A stretch of 64,000 nucleotides of DNA, from positions 6,050,359 to 6,114,358 of the forward strand of contig OY811980.1 in the NCBI GenBank assembly GCA_963681505.1, given 5' to 3'. Under the pieces are notes generated by a model. That model was given only the letters and a program-made list of their open reading frames with translations, had not been told where the DNA came from and made no database searches. Numbering within the stretch: the stretch's first letter is position 1; every line of letters begins with the position of its first letter. Shown here piece after piece: positions 1 to 10,521 of this stretch. The DNA comes from Eunapius fragilis. Its lineage: Eukaryota; Porifera; Demospongiae; Spongillida; Spongillidae. The position numbers and the translations under genes were made by a program.

Positions 1-878
1 GAAATGGCGGATGGCGGTAGCATACTAGTACCTTCTTTTTGGACATCAGTCTCCGCATCCTGTAACCAGAGTAGAAGAGTATACATGATATGAAGTCCCA
101 TGGGTCCAAAACACGTGTGCATACCTCTCCTGTGCCTGCACGCTTTGCGACAGGCTCCTCGAAGTCTGAAAATAAATAAAATTAGACAGATGCTGGTAGA
201 TAAACTCCTGAGTTACGTGTGTATAAAGAGATATAACAGTGGCTTTGACTTCCAAAAGTCGTCCTATTACGCTCAACCGTGCAACTAACATGTACAAACA
301 AATTATTGTCCCCCTCATTATACCCTCACCTCTCCATCCCCCCTCAATACCTACCGTTTTGCCTGCTCCTCTTTCGAGACATATTATTAATACCAATATT
401 AATATTACTATTATCAATTAATCTCGTACTCAGACCCATTAGCTGGTGATGTAATTACCCGCTCTTATGGATTACATCACCGCTGCGCTCGATCCATTAA
501 AAGTTCGTATATTGTTTTTATAGATACATCTGATTAGGATGGATGCAACTGAAAGTTGTCTTTTCAAATTAATAGACAATGCATGCTTCTGCTAGCTACA
601 GCAAGTGTCGAGATAGGCAGTAAAACTGACTGTTTTAAAAGAATATCACATAGAGGTTTTAATACCCCATGACCTATTTCATAATGCTGTGCATGACAAA
701 AATATTTAAGAATATCTAAGTTTTATAATCCTGGTAACAAAGGTTTTACACTCCCCTCTCTGATTGAATAGTGATTTCGCTTGAGTTCAGCTTAATGCTG
801 TCACCACTTGCCTCTCCCTTGTTAACTCTGAGCTCCACCATTTCTTCCATTTGATGTCTTTGTAGTGAGAAGGTACGT
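1..878. other. Non-coding flank, nothing recognised
   Basis: No open frame here has coding character. The stretch is AT-rich and lies downstream (3') of the minus-strand receptor copy A. Some of it may be that gene's 3' untranslated region, but no clear polyadenylation context was identified. Confidence 0.5.
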
Positions 879-1171
879 TTAAGCCATGCAACTGGTTTCG
901 GCCCCCCCATGTGTATTTATTTCTTCAGTGAAAACGGGGACAGGAACATCTGAACCATCACATTCGTCTTCATCATCAAACTTCACTTCCACCGCCTCGT
1001 TCATGTGTTTTCCTATTTGGGTTAGGGTACGTACAAGTTTTGTAGGTGCTCCCAAAGTAGTGATGTCTTCAGTGATGACAGTTTCTGACTCCTCATGTCT
1101 CTCTTGATCGCTTGTGTTAAATAAGGGTCTAATCAGCTTCGTGGATACAGAACTGGTTGGCTTCTGCTTTG

Positions 1172-2180
1172 CTAACAATAATTGGCCCATACCAACTGAA
1201 AATCACTGTTCAAGATGCAGAAGAAAATGAATATCATGAATCCTTGGAGCGAGTTGGTGAGTGCAAACAGAATCTGAAAGGCATTCTGATGGTTCACAAA
1301 TGTCAGTGCTCCAAAGAGCCAGGTAAGGCCAAAGAGAAAGGCTACTCCAGTGATATTCAACATCAGTTGAAGTGTACCAGCCTTCTTACCATGATTTTTG
1401 GATTTTCTGTGAAGATGTCTCACTAACACCACGATAACCACGACAAATATGACCATATTAAAGGAAAGCACTAGCATGATGGGCCCCAAAAAGGCACCAA
1501 AAAAAATACCCCAACATTATTGATGAAGCAGCTGTAATAGAAAAAGGAGAAAATTAAAATGCAGTACTTGATGTGTTAACCAACTTACTATCCGATGGTT
1601 GAGTTAACATTTTTGACAAGTAAATGTGTATCAATTGCCAGAGGGATAACTACTGAAACTAATGGAGTCACTAAAATGGTTATTAAAATATAAAGTTATC
1701 CAGCCATTATTTTGTTCATTCATGTGTGTACCCCAACAGACAAGAGATAGAATGACGATGTATCGTGTGGTGATCTGGAAAAACACAAGAACAAACTTCT
1801 GGAACATCAGCAAGGCCTCCGCCCCCATCCACATCACGGCCACCAGGGTGAAATAGTGGACCAACACTGACACAGTAACACAGCCTCCATGGTTCTCAGT
1901 CCTGTCAATTCCAACCACAAACACCGACAGCATACCAATGAGGGCACAGCACAGCTGAATGTGATACTTGGAGACATCCTTCTGCCTTAGCTTTCTAATT
2001 GTGTGGATAATAAGACATATAAAGTAGCTCGAAACATTGAATTGTTCAACCTACTTTATCAGCAAAAGTGAAATAACTGTTGCTGTCAGGCCAACCAGGG
2101 ACAGTGCCAACCCAATACAGATTATGATGTCAATTGGTATGGGTGTGGGTGAGGGAGTGGTAGGATGTAATATCTGTGAT
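1172..2180 (-). pseudogene. 7TM block of receptor A
   Basis: Four exons encode a family-B2-type seven-helix domain. Signatures are HYFTLVAVMWMGAEALLMFQ in TM3, CWG before the short TM4 exon, and FGLTWLFGALTF in TM6, followed by LTNSLQGFMIFIFFC in TM7. The same motifs occur in copy B with few changes. The cysteine pair expected between TM3 and ECL2 is present (GGC before TM3; CFINN at the TM5 exon start). Frame breaks near 1500 and 1185 interrupt the frame at TM5 and right after TM7. Confidence 0.8.
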
Positions 2181-2189
2181 GTACCAACA

Positions 2190-5100
2190 CAGCAAATGAG
2201 TAAGAAGTGAATGGCACTGTGGGAACATTGGACATCAACATTATAAGTAGAGACATGTTAGGCCACCTACCAAGTGACATATCTTTGAGAGCTATGTATC
2301 GCTGGCTTCCAGGTACTGTAATGTAGTAACTTTGATTGCGGCCATTTACACAGTTGTCATCAACAGAGATGGGATCATTAACAGTTACATTAACAGAGTA
2401 TGAAATGATTGAATAGTTCTTTTCCAGAGGACAGCTCCAAGTGAGATTGGCAGTGGTAGCAGTGAGGGCACTGGATGGAACCTCTGGAGGTTGTGGGACC
2501 TCAGCATATGCTGTGGGGGTCATTTAAGTTATACAGGTTTATCACTTTAGAGCAGAGACAGGACTCACTGTTAAGGGATGAATCAACAACTGGTCCACTA
2601 AATGGTCCAGGACCTTTGTTGGTGTATGCTCTCACGGAAATGCTGTACTGCACACACTCCTGGGGCATATTCAGTACTAGATGATTTGGAGCACCACTGG
2701 TGTTCCTATAGCTGACACCAGTCTGTCCATTGTCCAAGGGCCATGTATATCTCACTTCATAGGCTTGAAAATGAAAATAAATCAGCAATGAATGAAAAAG
2801 GAATGCAGTTTGATTGCAGTTATTAAACTATACACTACTAACAATAAGGTGCAGCACAATCCACTAATACAAGTTTAGAGGGTTAGCGTTACATTGGAAG
2901 CGATTATTTGGCTGATCATGTACTGTGATAGATGACCACATGTACAATTCATTTGGGGATCAATAATATTGGACCGTAGCAGCAAAAAAGGCCATAAAGC
3001 ATATTTTTTTCAAGTTTTAAAATCATTTGGTATTCTAGGAGACTCCTATGTTCTCTACAATTTCCAGTGTGGCCTCGAACATCTCTTATGACAATGCATG
3101 TCCAACTAGTATGATGCCGTCGTACCTGCTTCTCCTGTTGCAGCTGCAACAGTTCTTGACAGAGGTCCCTCTCCTACTGATGTGTTAGCAGTCACATGAC
3201 AACTATACTGTGTGTATGGGCTGAGTTCTGTGTTGAATGTTACAGCCAGTGTTGTCCCATTCACTACAGATCTAATGGTGGGAACATTTGGACCAATCAC
3301 TTGCTCAGGGTATGGTTGGTTGATAGAAGTGTTGCAATACACAGTGTATCCGATGATACCATTCCTAGGTATGGGTGCAGACCAGTTAGCAGACAGCTGA
3401 GATGGTGAACCAGCAGCAGGAAACAGGGAGAAGTTCTGAGGTGGCAATGGAACTGTGAAATAAAAAATATTGAGATGATGGAAGGAGGGGGGGAGGGGGG
3501 GAGTGGGGAGAAAGACCGTTCTGGGACTTTTATACAGTATGAAGAGAAAGAATATAATCATGTTTGATGTCATTGAGTACTTGCAATATTCCTGTGTTGG
3601 ATAAAATTTAATTACCTGCTTGATTGGTTTGTGATAAATCTGAAAGAGAAGGACCTCCTTCTCCTACAGTTGTGTTAGCAGTGACATAACACTGGTAGAA
3701 TGTGAATGGATGAAGGCCACACAGGTATACAGAAGTCTGACTGGTCACATTGAAGACAGTATAGTTAGAACCACCAGTTGGCACCTGTTCAGGATAGATC
3801 TGGTTCTGTGATACTGTACAGTACACTGTGTAGCCTGTCACAATCCCATTGGGTGAGATGGAGGTATCCAGTTAGCCATAAAGGCACTTAAAGAGACTGC
3901 AGAGAGCTGGAAGTTCAGTGGCATTGAGGGAACTGCAAAAACATAAGAATATCAATAACACCTGTCATTAAATAACAACACCTTACCATCTTGTAATGTT
4001 CTGATCACTAGTTGCTGGCTATAATCTCCATATACTAGTGCACTAAGTCTGGTAGAATAGCTGATGATACCATTCCTAGGTATGGGTACAGACCAACTAG
4101 CAGACAGCTGAGATGGCGAACCAGCAACAGGAGACAGAGAGAAGTTTTGAGGTGATGATGGGACTGCAAATAAATATTGATTGTGTATTATGATAGGTTT
4201 TGGATTGAGAACAACAGAATATAACAGCATAAACTACTAACCGAATACCTGATTGAACGGTAGTCATCACCTGATGGATGTCCCTCTCCTGCTGATGTAT
4301 TCACTGTGACATAACAACTATACTGTGTGTTTGGGCTAAGTTCACTCATTGTAGCAGCCAGTCACTGAGTGTTGTCCCATTCACTACAGATCTAATGGAG
4401 GGCTCATTTGGTCCAATCACTTGCTCTGGATATGTTTGATTAGCAGAAGTGTTACAGTACACAGAGTAACCAGTGATGATACCATTCCTAGGTATGGGTA
4501 CAGACCAACTAGCAGACAGCTGAGATGGTGAACCAGCAACAGGAGACACAGAGAAGTTTTGAGGTGATGATGGAACTGCAAATAAATAATTCTTTGATTC
4601 TAATCAGTTGGAACATGATATTATGTACTCTGAGGTACATGTGTGTGAACATAGACATTCTGTGCCCAAGTAAACTACAGCATTACATAATAGCATGGCC
4701 ATATAAGTTGCCTGACCGAGTACTTAGGGCTGTAAGTATAGCTGAAGGGCTTCCCTGTCCAACTGATGTCACATAACAACTATACTGTTTGTATGGACTG
4801 AGACCAGTCAGTGTAGCAGCCAGTGTGGTGATGTTGGAACTAGAAAAGACAGTTAGAAATTATTATCATATTTTGTCCATAATTTACAAAGCCACAAAAA
4901 AGTACCTCCTTCACCAGTCTTGGCACTGACAACCCCAGAAGGTTTACCCTCTCCTGCTGATGTATTAGCAGTCACATAGCAGCTATACTGCGTGAATAGC
5001 TCAAGCTTAGTGTTGAATGTTGCACTAAATGTTGTACCATTTACAAAAAATCTAATGGTGGGCACATTTGGACCAATCACTTGCTCTGGATATGTCTGGT

Positions 5101-5278
5101 TATCAGAAGTGTTAGGGTACACAGAGTAGCCAATGACAAGACCATTCTTTGGAACTGTTGCTGACCAGCTAGCAGTGAGACATGTTAATGAGCCAGACAG
5201 TGGACTATAATAAGTGTAAAACTCTCTGGTGGTGATGGAACTGAAATAGAAAGCAAATGTTGTGCAAGTAAATTTCAT
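2190..5278 (-). pseudogene. FN3 array of receptor A
   Basis: FN3 units are recognised by the Trp of strand B (SASWSVPIPRNG), the central Tyr (GYSVYCNTS) and the YTQYSCYVTANTS strand F motif. Units or parts lie at 4853-5278, about 4735-4850 (partial), 4250-4560, 3952-4230 (fused halves), 3608-3900, 3106-3470, 2501-2770 and 2190-2523. Each is usually one exon bounded by short introns. Some units are visibly fused or cut, for example at 3952-4230, where one half-domain is joined to an unrelated half. The extracellular role is presumably ligand or cell contact; nothing in the sequence names the ligand. Confidence 0.7.
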
Positions 5279-6344
5279 GCATGAAGTTATGCGTTCAAAC
5301 TCTAAAATGTCAATCTATACCTCAAAGTGATTTACATTATATCTCTATTGAACACTGCATTGTGATGCTTATGTCATACCTGTTATAAAGTTGGCCTTTC
5401 AGAATAAACGCGTAGTTATGATTAAAGGACATTAAAAAAAAATTAAATATTGCCTTCAGGTTTTCTGTGTGCAAAATTTTACACATAGATAGATGATAGA
5501 AAGCCTGAAGCTAATCTGATCCAACCATACAATCCAACGATGCAATCAAACGATGCTACACCAAACACATCAACAATGACAAAGACAGACACATAAGTTG
5601 TACCAGCAATGTCCTGGTCATATGGTGCAACATATTAGGCTTCAAACTATGCAAGATCAATCTTTATTACTTGGAATGGTTGTAAACTAAAATTGGATCA
5701 CAATACTGTATCTATGTGTAAATAGTTCAATTAAATGTGTAAATAGTTCAATTAAATCATCAGCTTAATTAAATAATATGCATGATAAAATTAGCGAAAG
5801 TGTAACATTGCTACTGCAGTAATGAAATTTCAAATCCTTCTTCCCTTCCATCTGCCCCCCCACCCCCCTCCCCCTCCCCCCAGTTTAATTGAACTTCCCG
5901 TCTAATTCCTTCCATACTCAATTGGAATACAAACACCTTAAATGTTAAATCGACGGACCATCTACGGCCTACGCGTAGACGAAATCGGTCAAAATCATCT
6001 ACGCAACTTCAGAGCAATTTTTAGGTATTAATACTCTCCAAAAAATATTCCTGAGCCATCTAAATATCTAAACAGGTTAAACAACACGTGGGTATAGGGA
6101 CACTTTGCTTCTCTGACAACTCATTGCTAACTTTCACACAAGGTCGCTCCGGTGAGCAGCATGTCGTAGATGGTGGCCGTCGATTTAACATGTGAGAGCT
6201 CCCTGAGCAATGTTAGGTGTTATACTGGGGGGAAGGAGCTTAGAACAAATTATTATTACTTAAAAGTGCAGGTGCATTGCAAGAATATAAGCCAACACAT
6301 GAACGTTGACATTGCACACAACTAGGCTTATTATGAGTATTACT
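5279..6344. other. Intergenic, nothing recognised
   Basis: AT-rich sequence with a C-rich stretch near 5857-5881. No coding signal or repeat family was recognised. Confidence 0.4.
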
Positions 6345-6492
6345 TCAACATATACTATCAACAGTGGTCAGACCAATGATTGGAGTGGAAAATTCACCAA
6401 TGCCTCTACTATTGACCGCTGCAACTGCAACTGTGTAATTGGTGTCATTCACAAGACCACTGATGAAGTAATTGGTGGAGGAGGAGGAGATG
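6345..6492 (-). pseudogene. Orphan FN3 half-exon
   Basis: The minus strand encodes the C-terminal half of an FN3 domain (motifs FISGLVNDTNYTVAVAAVN and a C-terminal GLTTVD). It starts at a good splice acceptor at 6492. The matching N-terminal half and a downstream exon are not seen. It probably derives from the upstream part of receptor A or from a third, mostly erased family member. A repeat (next feature) begins directly upstream. Confidence 0.55.
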
Positions 6493-6495
6493 CTG

Positions 6496-7307
6496 TAACA
6501 TACGGTTACTACGCAACCTCTATAACATGCCCGCGCAATTTTCAGATAGTAACTACATGTTCTCGGCCTGTACGATGAGACTTGAGAGTGAACCACAATA
6601 GCGTTGCATTTATTCTTTCGGCACTTATGCAGGAATTCAAGAAATAGATTGAAAAAAATTTAGATATGAAATGTGAAGTGGAAACCAGCTGTCATTGCGA
6701 CCGCCTTTTGTGTGGGAGGTGGTCGTTCCTATTGGTAGCTAGGTACGCGTACATACCTAGCAACCAATAAGTGCTATGCCGAGTATATAAAAGAGTTACG
6801 CGGACGTACGTACGTACGTTGGAAATTATAGTATTAGACTAGCGTGTCCCCGTGAAATATCACGGGCTGATTATTCATCTCGCTGTTATTCGCCTCAGTC
6901 GCTATTCATTTGCCAGATGAACAGTTGGTCTACCCCCTAGCTCCTCTATATTTTACTGTTTTACCCAATGTTGCATATATAATCTACCACCTGTTCTAAC
7001 ATACGGTTACTACGATAACATGCCCGCGCAATTATTATGTCAGATAGTAACTACATGGTCTCGGCCTGTACGATGCTGGACTTGAGAGTGAACCACAATA
7101 GCGTTGCTTTTTTTTTTTCTATTACCTGTACAGGCATGTAGGTTTTGTGGCAGGCATGGTCGCTAAGTACGCGTTGCTATGTACCTTTGTGGTCGCTGCT
7201 ATTGGTTGCTAGGTAAGGTACGCGTACCTAGCAACCAATAGGCGCTAGGCCGAGTATATAAATGAGTTACGCGGACGTACGTACGTTGGAAATTATAGTA
7301 TTAGAAG
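6496..7307 (+). repeat. Direct repeat pair with TATA and CCAAT inverted repeat
   Basis: Two diverged copies (6496-6838 and 6997-7306) start with ACATACGGTTACTACG and end with GGAAATTATAGTATTAGA. Each has an inverted repeat around a central ACGCGT, with ATTGGT and its complement ACCAAT at the outer ends. This is followed by GTATATAAA (6783 and 7254) and GAGTTACGCGGACGTACG. Spacing of about 500 bp and the core-promoter look suggest LTR-like ends of a tiny element, or tandem promoter units of a retroelement. No coding sequence lies between. Confidence 0.5.
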
Positions 7308-7456
7308 ACTATCTAACAGGTGTCTTGAAAGGACATTGGACGGGACAGCAGAGCTCGAACATTTGCCCTCACCAGGGTCAAGTTGAGTCTTCCGTACAAA
7401 CTGGAGGTAGCCTGGGACTTCGAGATATTGTAGCGTGTAGCAAGACGAGAAGCCAA

Positions 7457-7663
7457 TCATGCCAGATGCTGCCTAGCTTCTGTACCCCAACACCCATAGC
7501 TCTCCACAGCTAGAGGGACACATTTCCACCCAAGCTCAGAGCATTTCACATCATTGGCATTATGCTTCCACTGTTCAGCTGCCAAGGCTGCTGACCCTGC
7601 CGTCACACTCGCTTCAGTAAAGGTACTTGGGTTAAGCGGCCGGCGATGTGACGGTAATGTCAA
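7457..7663 (-). pseudogene. Reverse-transcriptase C-terminal fragment
   Basis: The minus-strand frame contains a stretch resembling the tail of animal non-LTR retrotransposon polyproteins (VKCSELGWKCVPLAVESYG followed by CWGTEA). No flanking reverse-transcriptase motifs are present, so this is at most a short dead fragment. Identification rests on this motif alone. Confidence 0.35.
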
Positions 7664-7999
7664 ATGCAGCTGGCTTGCCTAACATCCAGTTATTACCATT
7701 GTGATGCCGCAACAGCTATGCACAATGCCAAGTGCTGGCTACGATAGAAAACCAACCTTTGGACTTCTTTATGTTAGGACATGCAGATGGATAATCCACT
7801 TTCTTTGAGTTTCCGCTTTGTCTTTGTCGCCATGGTCTCGCTTCTTGAATCAGTTAACCGATCTTTTAAATATAATTTTATTCATAAATATGGGCACAAA
7901 ATGTGAGGGGGCTGAGCCCCCCCCCGCCCCCTCCCGCTTCCTACGCCTATGCATTGCGAAGGTTTAGTAGTACTGTAGTATAGTGCAAACACATCCGCT

Positions 8000-8389
8000 G
8001 TGTGGTCTCATTTCAAGGTCCGTACATCAAAGGAGTACGCAGATAAAGCTTGGTGTGATTACTGCCACAGGCCGTTCTCCAGGGAACATTCCACTTTGTC
8101 TAGACACATTGAACGGCATCACAAGGATGAACAACAATGTGGGTGTACCAGTCATTGTCTTCGCAACACAGTTAAGAAGGAATATGATCCTTGGCTTCGA
8201 CTCTCGGAGATCAGATCAGTAGATGTCATGGCCTCTTTAGATCCTTTGGAATGGTGTAAAATGCACAACACACAATTTCCCACTATTGCAAAGCTTGCTC
8301 GAAAGTACCTGGCTATACCAGCGTCATCCGCTCCATCAAAAAGCGGAGAGTTTTCAAGAGCCAAGTTGATCCAGCAGCGACAGCGATGA
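8000..8389 (+). pseudogene. hAT transposase remnant: BED finger fused to C-terminal dimerisation part
   Basis: The 129-residue frame begins with a BED-type zinc finger (WCDYC, then LSRHIERHH). It jumps directly into the C-terminal hAT dimerisation region (DPLEWCKMHNTQFPTIAKLA, then LARKYLAIPASSAPS). An autonomous hAT transposase is about 600-700 residues with the RNaseH core between these parts, so the whole catalytic core has been deleted. The last motif is also broken: the usual SERVFS is SKSGEFS here. A hAT-like end (TTTGGCAGCCCTG) occurs at about 8768-8780, so this may be an internally deleted non-autonomous hAT. Its left end was not found. Confidence 0.65.
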
Positions 8390-9072
8390 AGCCTGCATGT
8401 ACTTCCCCAACGGCTGGAGGCATCAATCATGCTAAAGCACAATGCATGGATGCTTCGAAAGAAATAAACCAATGCTATTGCTCAACGTGCTATAAATAAT
8501 AAACTGTTCCATATTTATTCGCATCTCAGTATGATTTATTATTATTTCACAATCGATATATCATCTTCACTATTACATTAATTTAATATTAATATTTGAA
8601 TTCTGAACATGAAGTAATCTTGATCTGTACATCAGTGTACAAATCAGTCATATACTGTATGCACGTATTGGCACAATGAGGGGGCGTGGTCCGGCCTGAC
8701 ATGCCAGGGGTCCGGCCTGACAGGTCAGGCCAGGTCTCTGGCCTGACAGGCCGGCTGGCCTTTGCCTTTGGCAGCCCTGCTTAGCTGTTTAACCTGCCGG
8801 ACCAAATAAGCCGCGTAGAAAATGCAGCATGTGTTGGCCCTAGAACTTTCTCTGCTGTCTGCAAGCTAGAATGAGCAGAGTGGGACCAAAGTAGTCGATC
8901 TGAAATGGTCCTATACTTGTAAAATGAATCGAAGTACTGCACGTGAGACTAGATTTAAAAGACCTATATCCTCACACAGAACTATACATATTTACATATT
9001 AATAAAGTAAAAAGAGTTAAGTTATAGAACAAAATATTGTGCAGCAGTTTTAGAAGTGTCTTCTGCCATTGC

Positions 9073-10521
9073 TTATAGCTTAGCGACCTTACACAAATTC
9101 AGCTCAACATCGTCACCACTTCGCCCTTCGTCGAATGTCACTGTCACCACTTCCTCCATGTGACGCTTATGAAGTGATAAAGTGCGAGTGAGCTTCGCGG
9201 TGGGTCCGAGCGCTTTTATTTCTTCTGTAAAGACAGTTTCATCGGTATTAGGTTTGCTTAAAATTGTTCCGCGAGTCAGTAAACTCAGCTTAGTTGATAT
9301 TCGCTTCGAAGATAGAGACCATTTATGTTTCTTGTCACGAGGCCTTAGAAGCTGCAACCACGAGAGACGAACTTCCTTCTTCAGGGCGCAGAAGAAAATG
9401 AATATTAAGAAACCTTGGAATGAGTTTATCAATGTGAACACAATCTGGGCAGCCTGCCGGTCAGCTTTCAAGATGGTAAGTGCCCCAAAGATCCAGGTAA
9501 GGCCAAATAGGACGAATATACTAATGATGTTTATCATCAGTTGAATGGAACCAAAATTCTTGTTGTGGTTACTTGATCGTTTCAGCGCGTGCTTAATCAG
9601 TACCACAATCACGATAGCGAATATGACAGCATTGAAGGCAAGCATGAGAAGAATCGGTCCCAAGAATGCGGCAAAGAACACAGTGACATTACTAATGAAG
9701 CAGCTATTGAAAAGTGGGGTGGGAGGAAAAGATATCAGTGCAGATGGCACATGTGGTTAGCTTACTATCCATAAGGTGCATCACGTTGGACAAGCAGATT
9801 TCGATCCACGGCCAGCGAAATAATTACGGGAACCAATGGTGTCACTGAAGGGTTACAAATAATGAGCAAAGGAAAAATATTGTGTTCCCAAACTGGAATC
9901 CACCTTTGGAATATGTTCAGCCAACTATATTGACAGTTGACTTAAAAACTATATGTCGCGTTGTGGATATATTTGATGGAACAAATTCCAAGGTGGAACT
10001 GTGTTTGGGAACACAATATATTTTTTTCTGTGCAACCCAAAATCATCTACAGCATACCCCAACAGACAAGAGATAGAATGATGATGTATCGTGTGGTGAT
10101 CTGGAAAAATACAAGAACAAGCTTTTGGAACATCAGCAAGGCCTCCGCCCCCATCCACATCACGGCCACCAGGGTGAAGTAGTGGACCAACACTGACACA
10201 GTCACACAGCCTCCATAGTTCTCTGTCCTGTCAATTCCAATCACAAACACCAACAGCATACCAATGAGGGCACAGCACAGCTGAACATGGAACTTGGAGA
10301 CATCCTTCTCTCTCTGCTTCCTAAGTTTTGCATTGTGACACACGTAGGTAACTATATTAATTAACCAAATACTTTAAATTAACGTACTTTATAAGTGTTA
10401 GGCTCAGAATTGTTGCCACCAGTCCAAGAAGAGACAGTGACACTCCAACAAAGGTGATGACTTCCAATGCTCTTTGGACAGGTGTACTTGGAGGTTCAGG
10501 TCTGATTCTGCTTGATATGTC
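9073..10521 (-). CDS. 7TM region and cytoplasmic tail of receptor B
   Basis: TM1 follows an EPPSTPVQRALEVITFVGV lead-in. TM3 carries HYFTLVAVMWMGAEALLMFQ, TM4-5 are joined by VTPLVPVIISLAVD, TM6 contains FGLTWIFGALTI and TM7 LINSFQGFLIFIFFC. These fit the B2 (adhesion) class. The tail of about 95 residues after TM7 is basic, then acidic, and ends in VAKL. It is intact here and frameshifted in copy A. A fold-back repeat (9874-10022) sits in the intron between the TM2-4 and TM4/ECL2 exons. Confidence 0.85.

Larger units (their letters stand above)
879..5278 (-). pseudogene. Adhesion-GPCR paralogue A (FN3 array + 7TM, GAIN/GPS deleted)
   Basis: This is the tandem paralogue of the receptor at 9073-17575, same strand. 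Read 5' to 3' it has about seven FN3 units (5278 down to 2190), then TM1 (2055 to about 2180), TM2-4 (1732-2027), a short TM4/ECL exon (1589-1670) and TM5-7 plus tail (879-1531). Splice ends and phases match copy B exon by exon. The HRM, GAIN and GPS exons of B are absent: the last FN3 breaks off around 2185 and runs out of frame into TM1, ending at a stop near 2122. Two further frameshifts are visible, one in an eight-T run (minus strand) near 1500 at TM5 and one near 1185 just after TM7. A working receptor would need all three repaired, so I call a pseudogene; homopolymer errors or misassembly could explain part of it. Confidence 0.75.
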
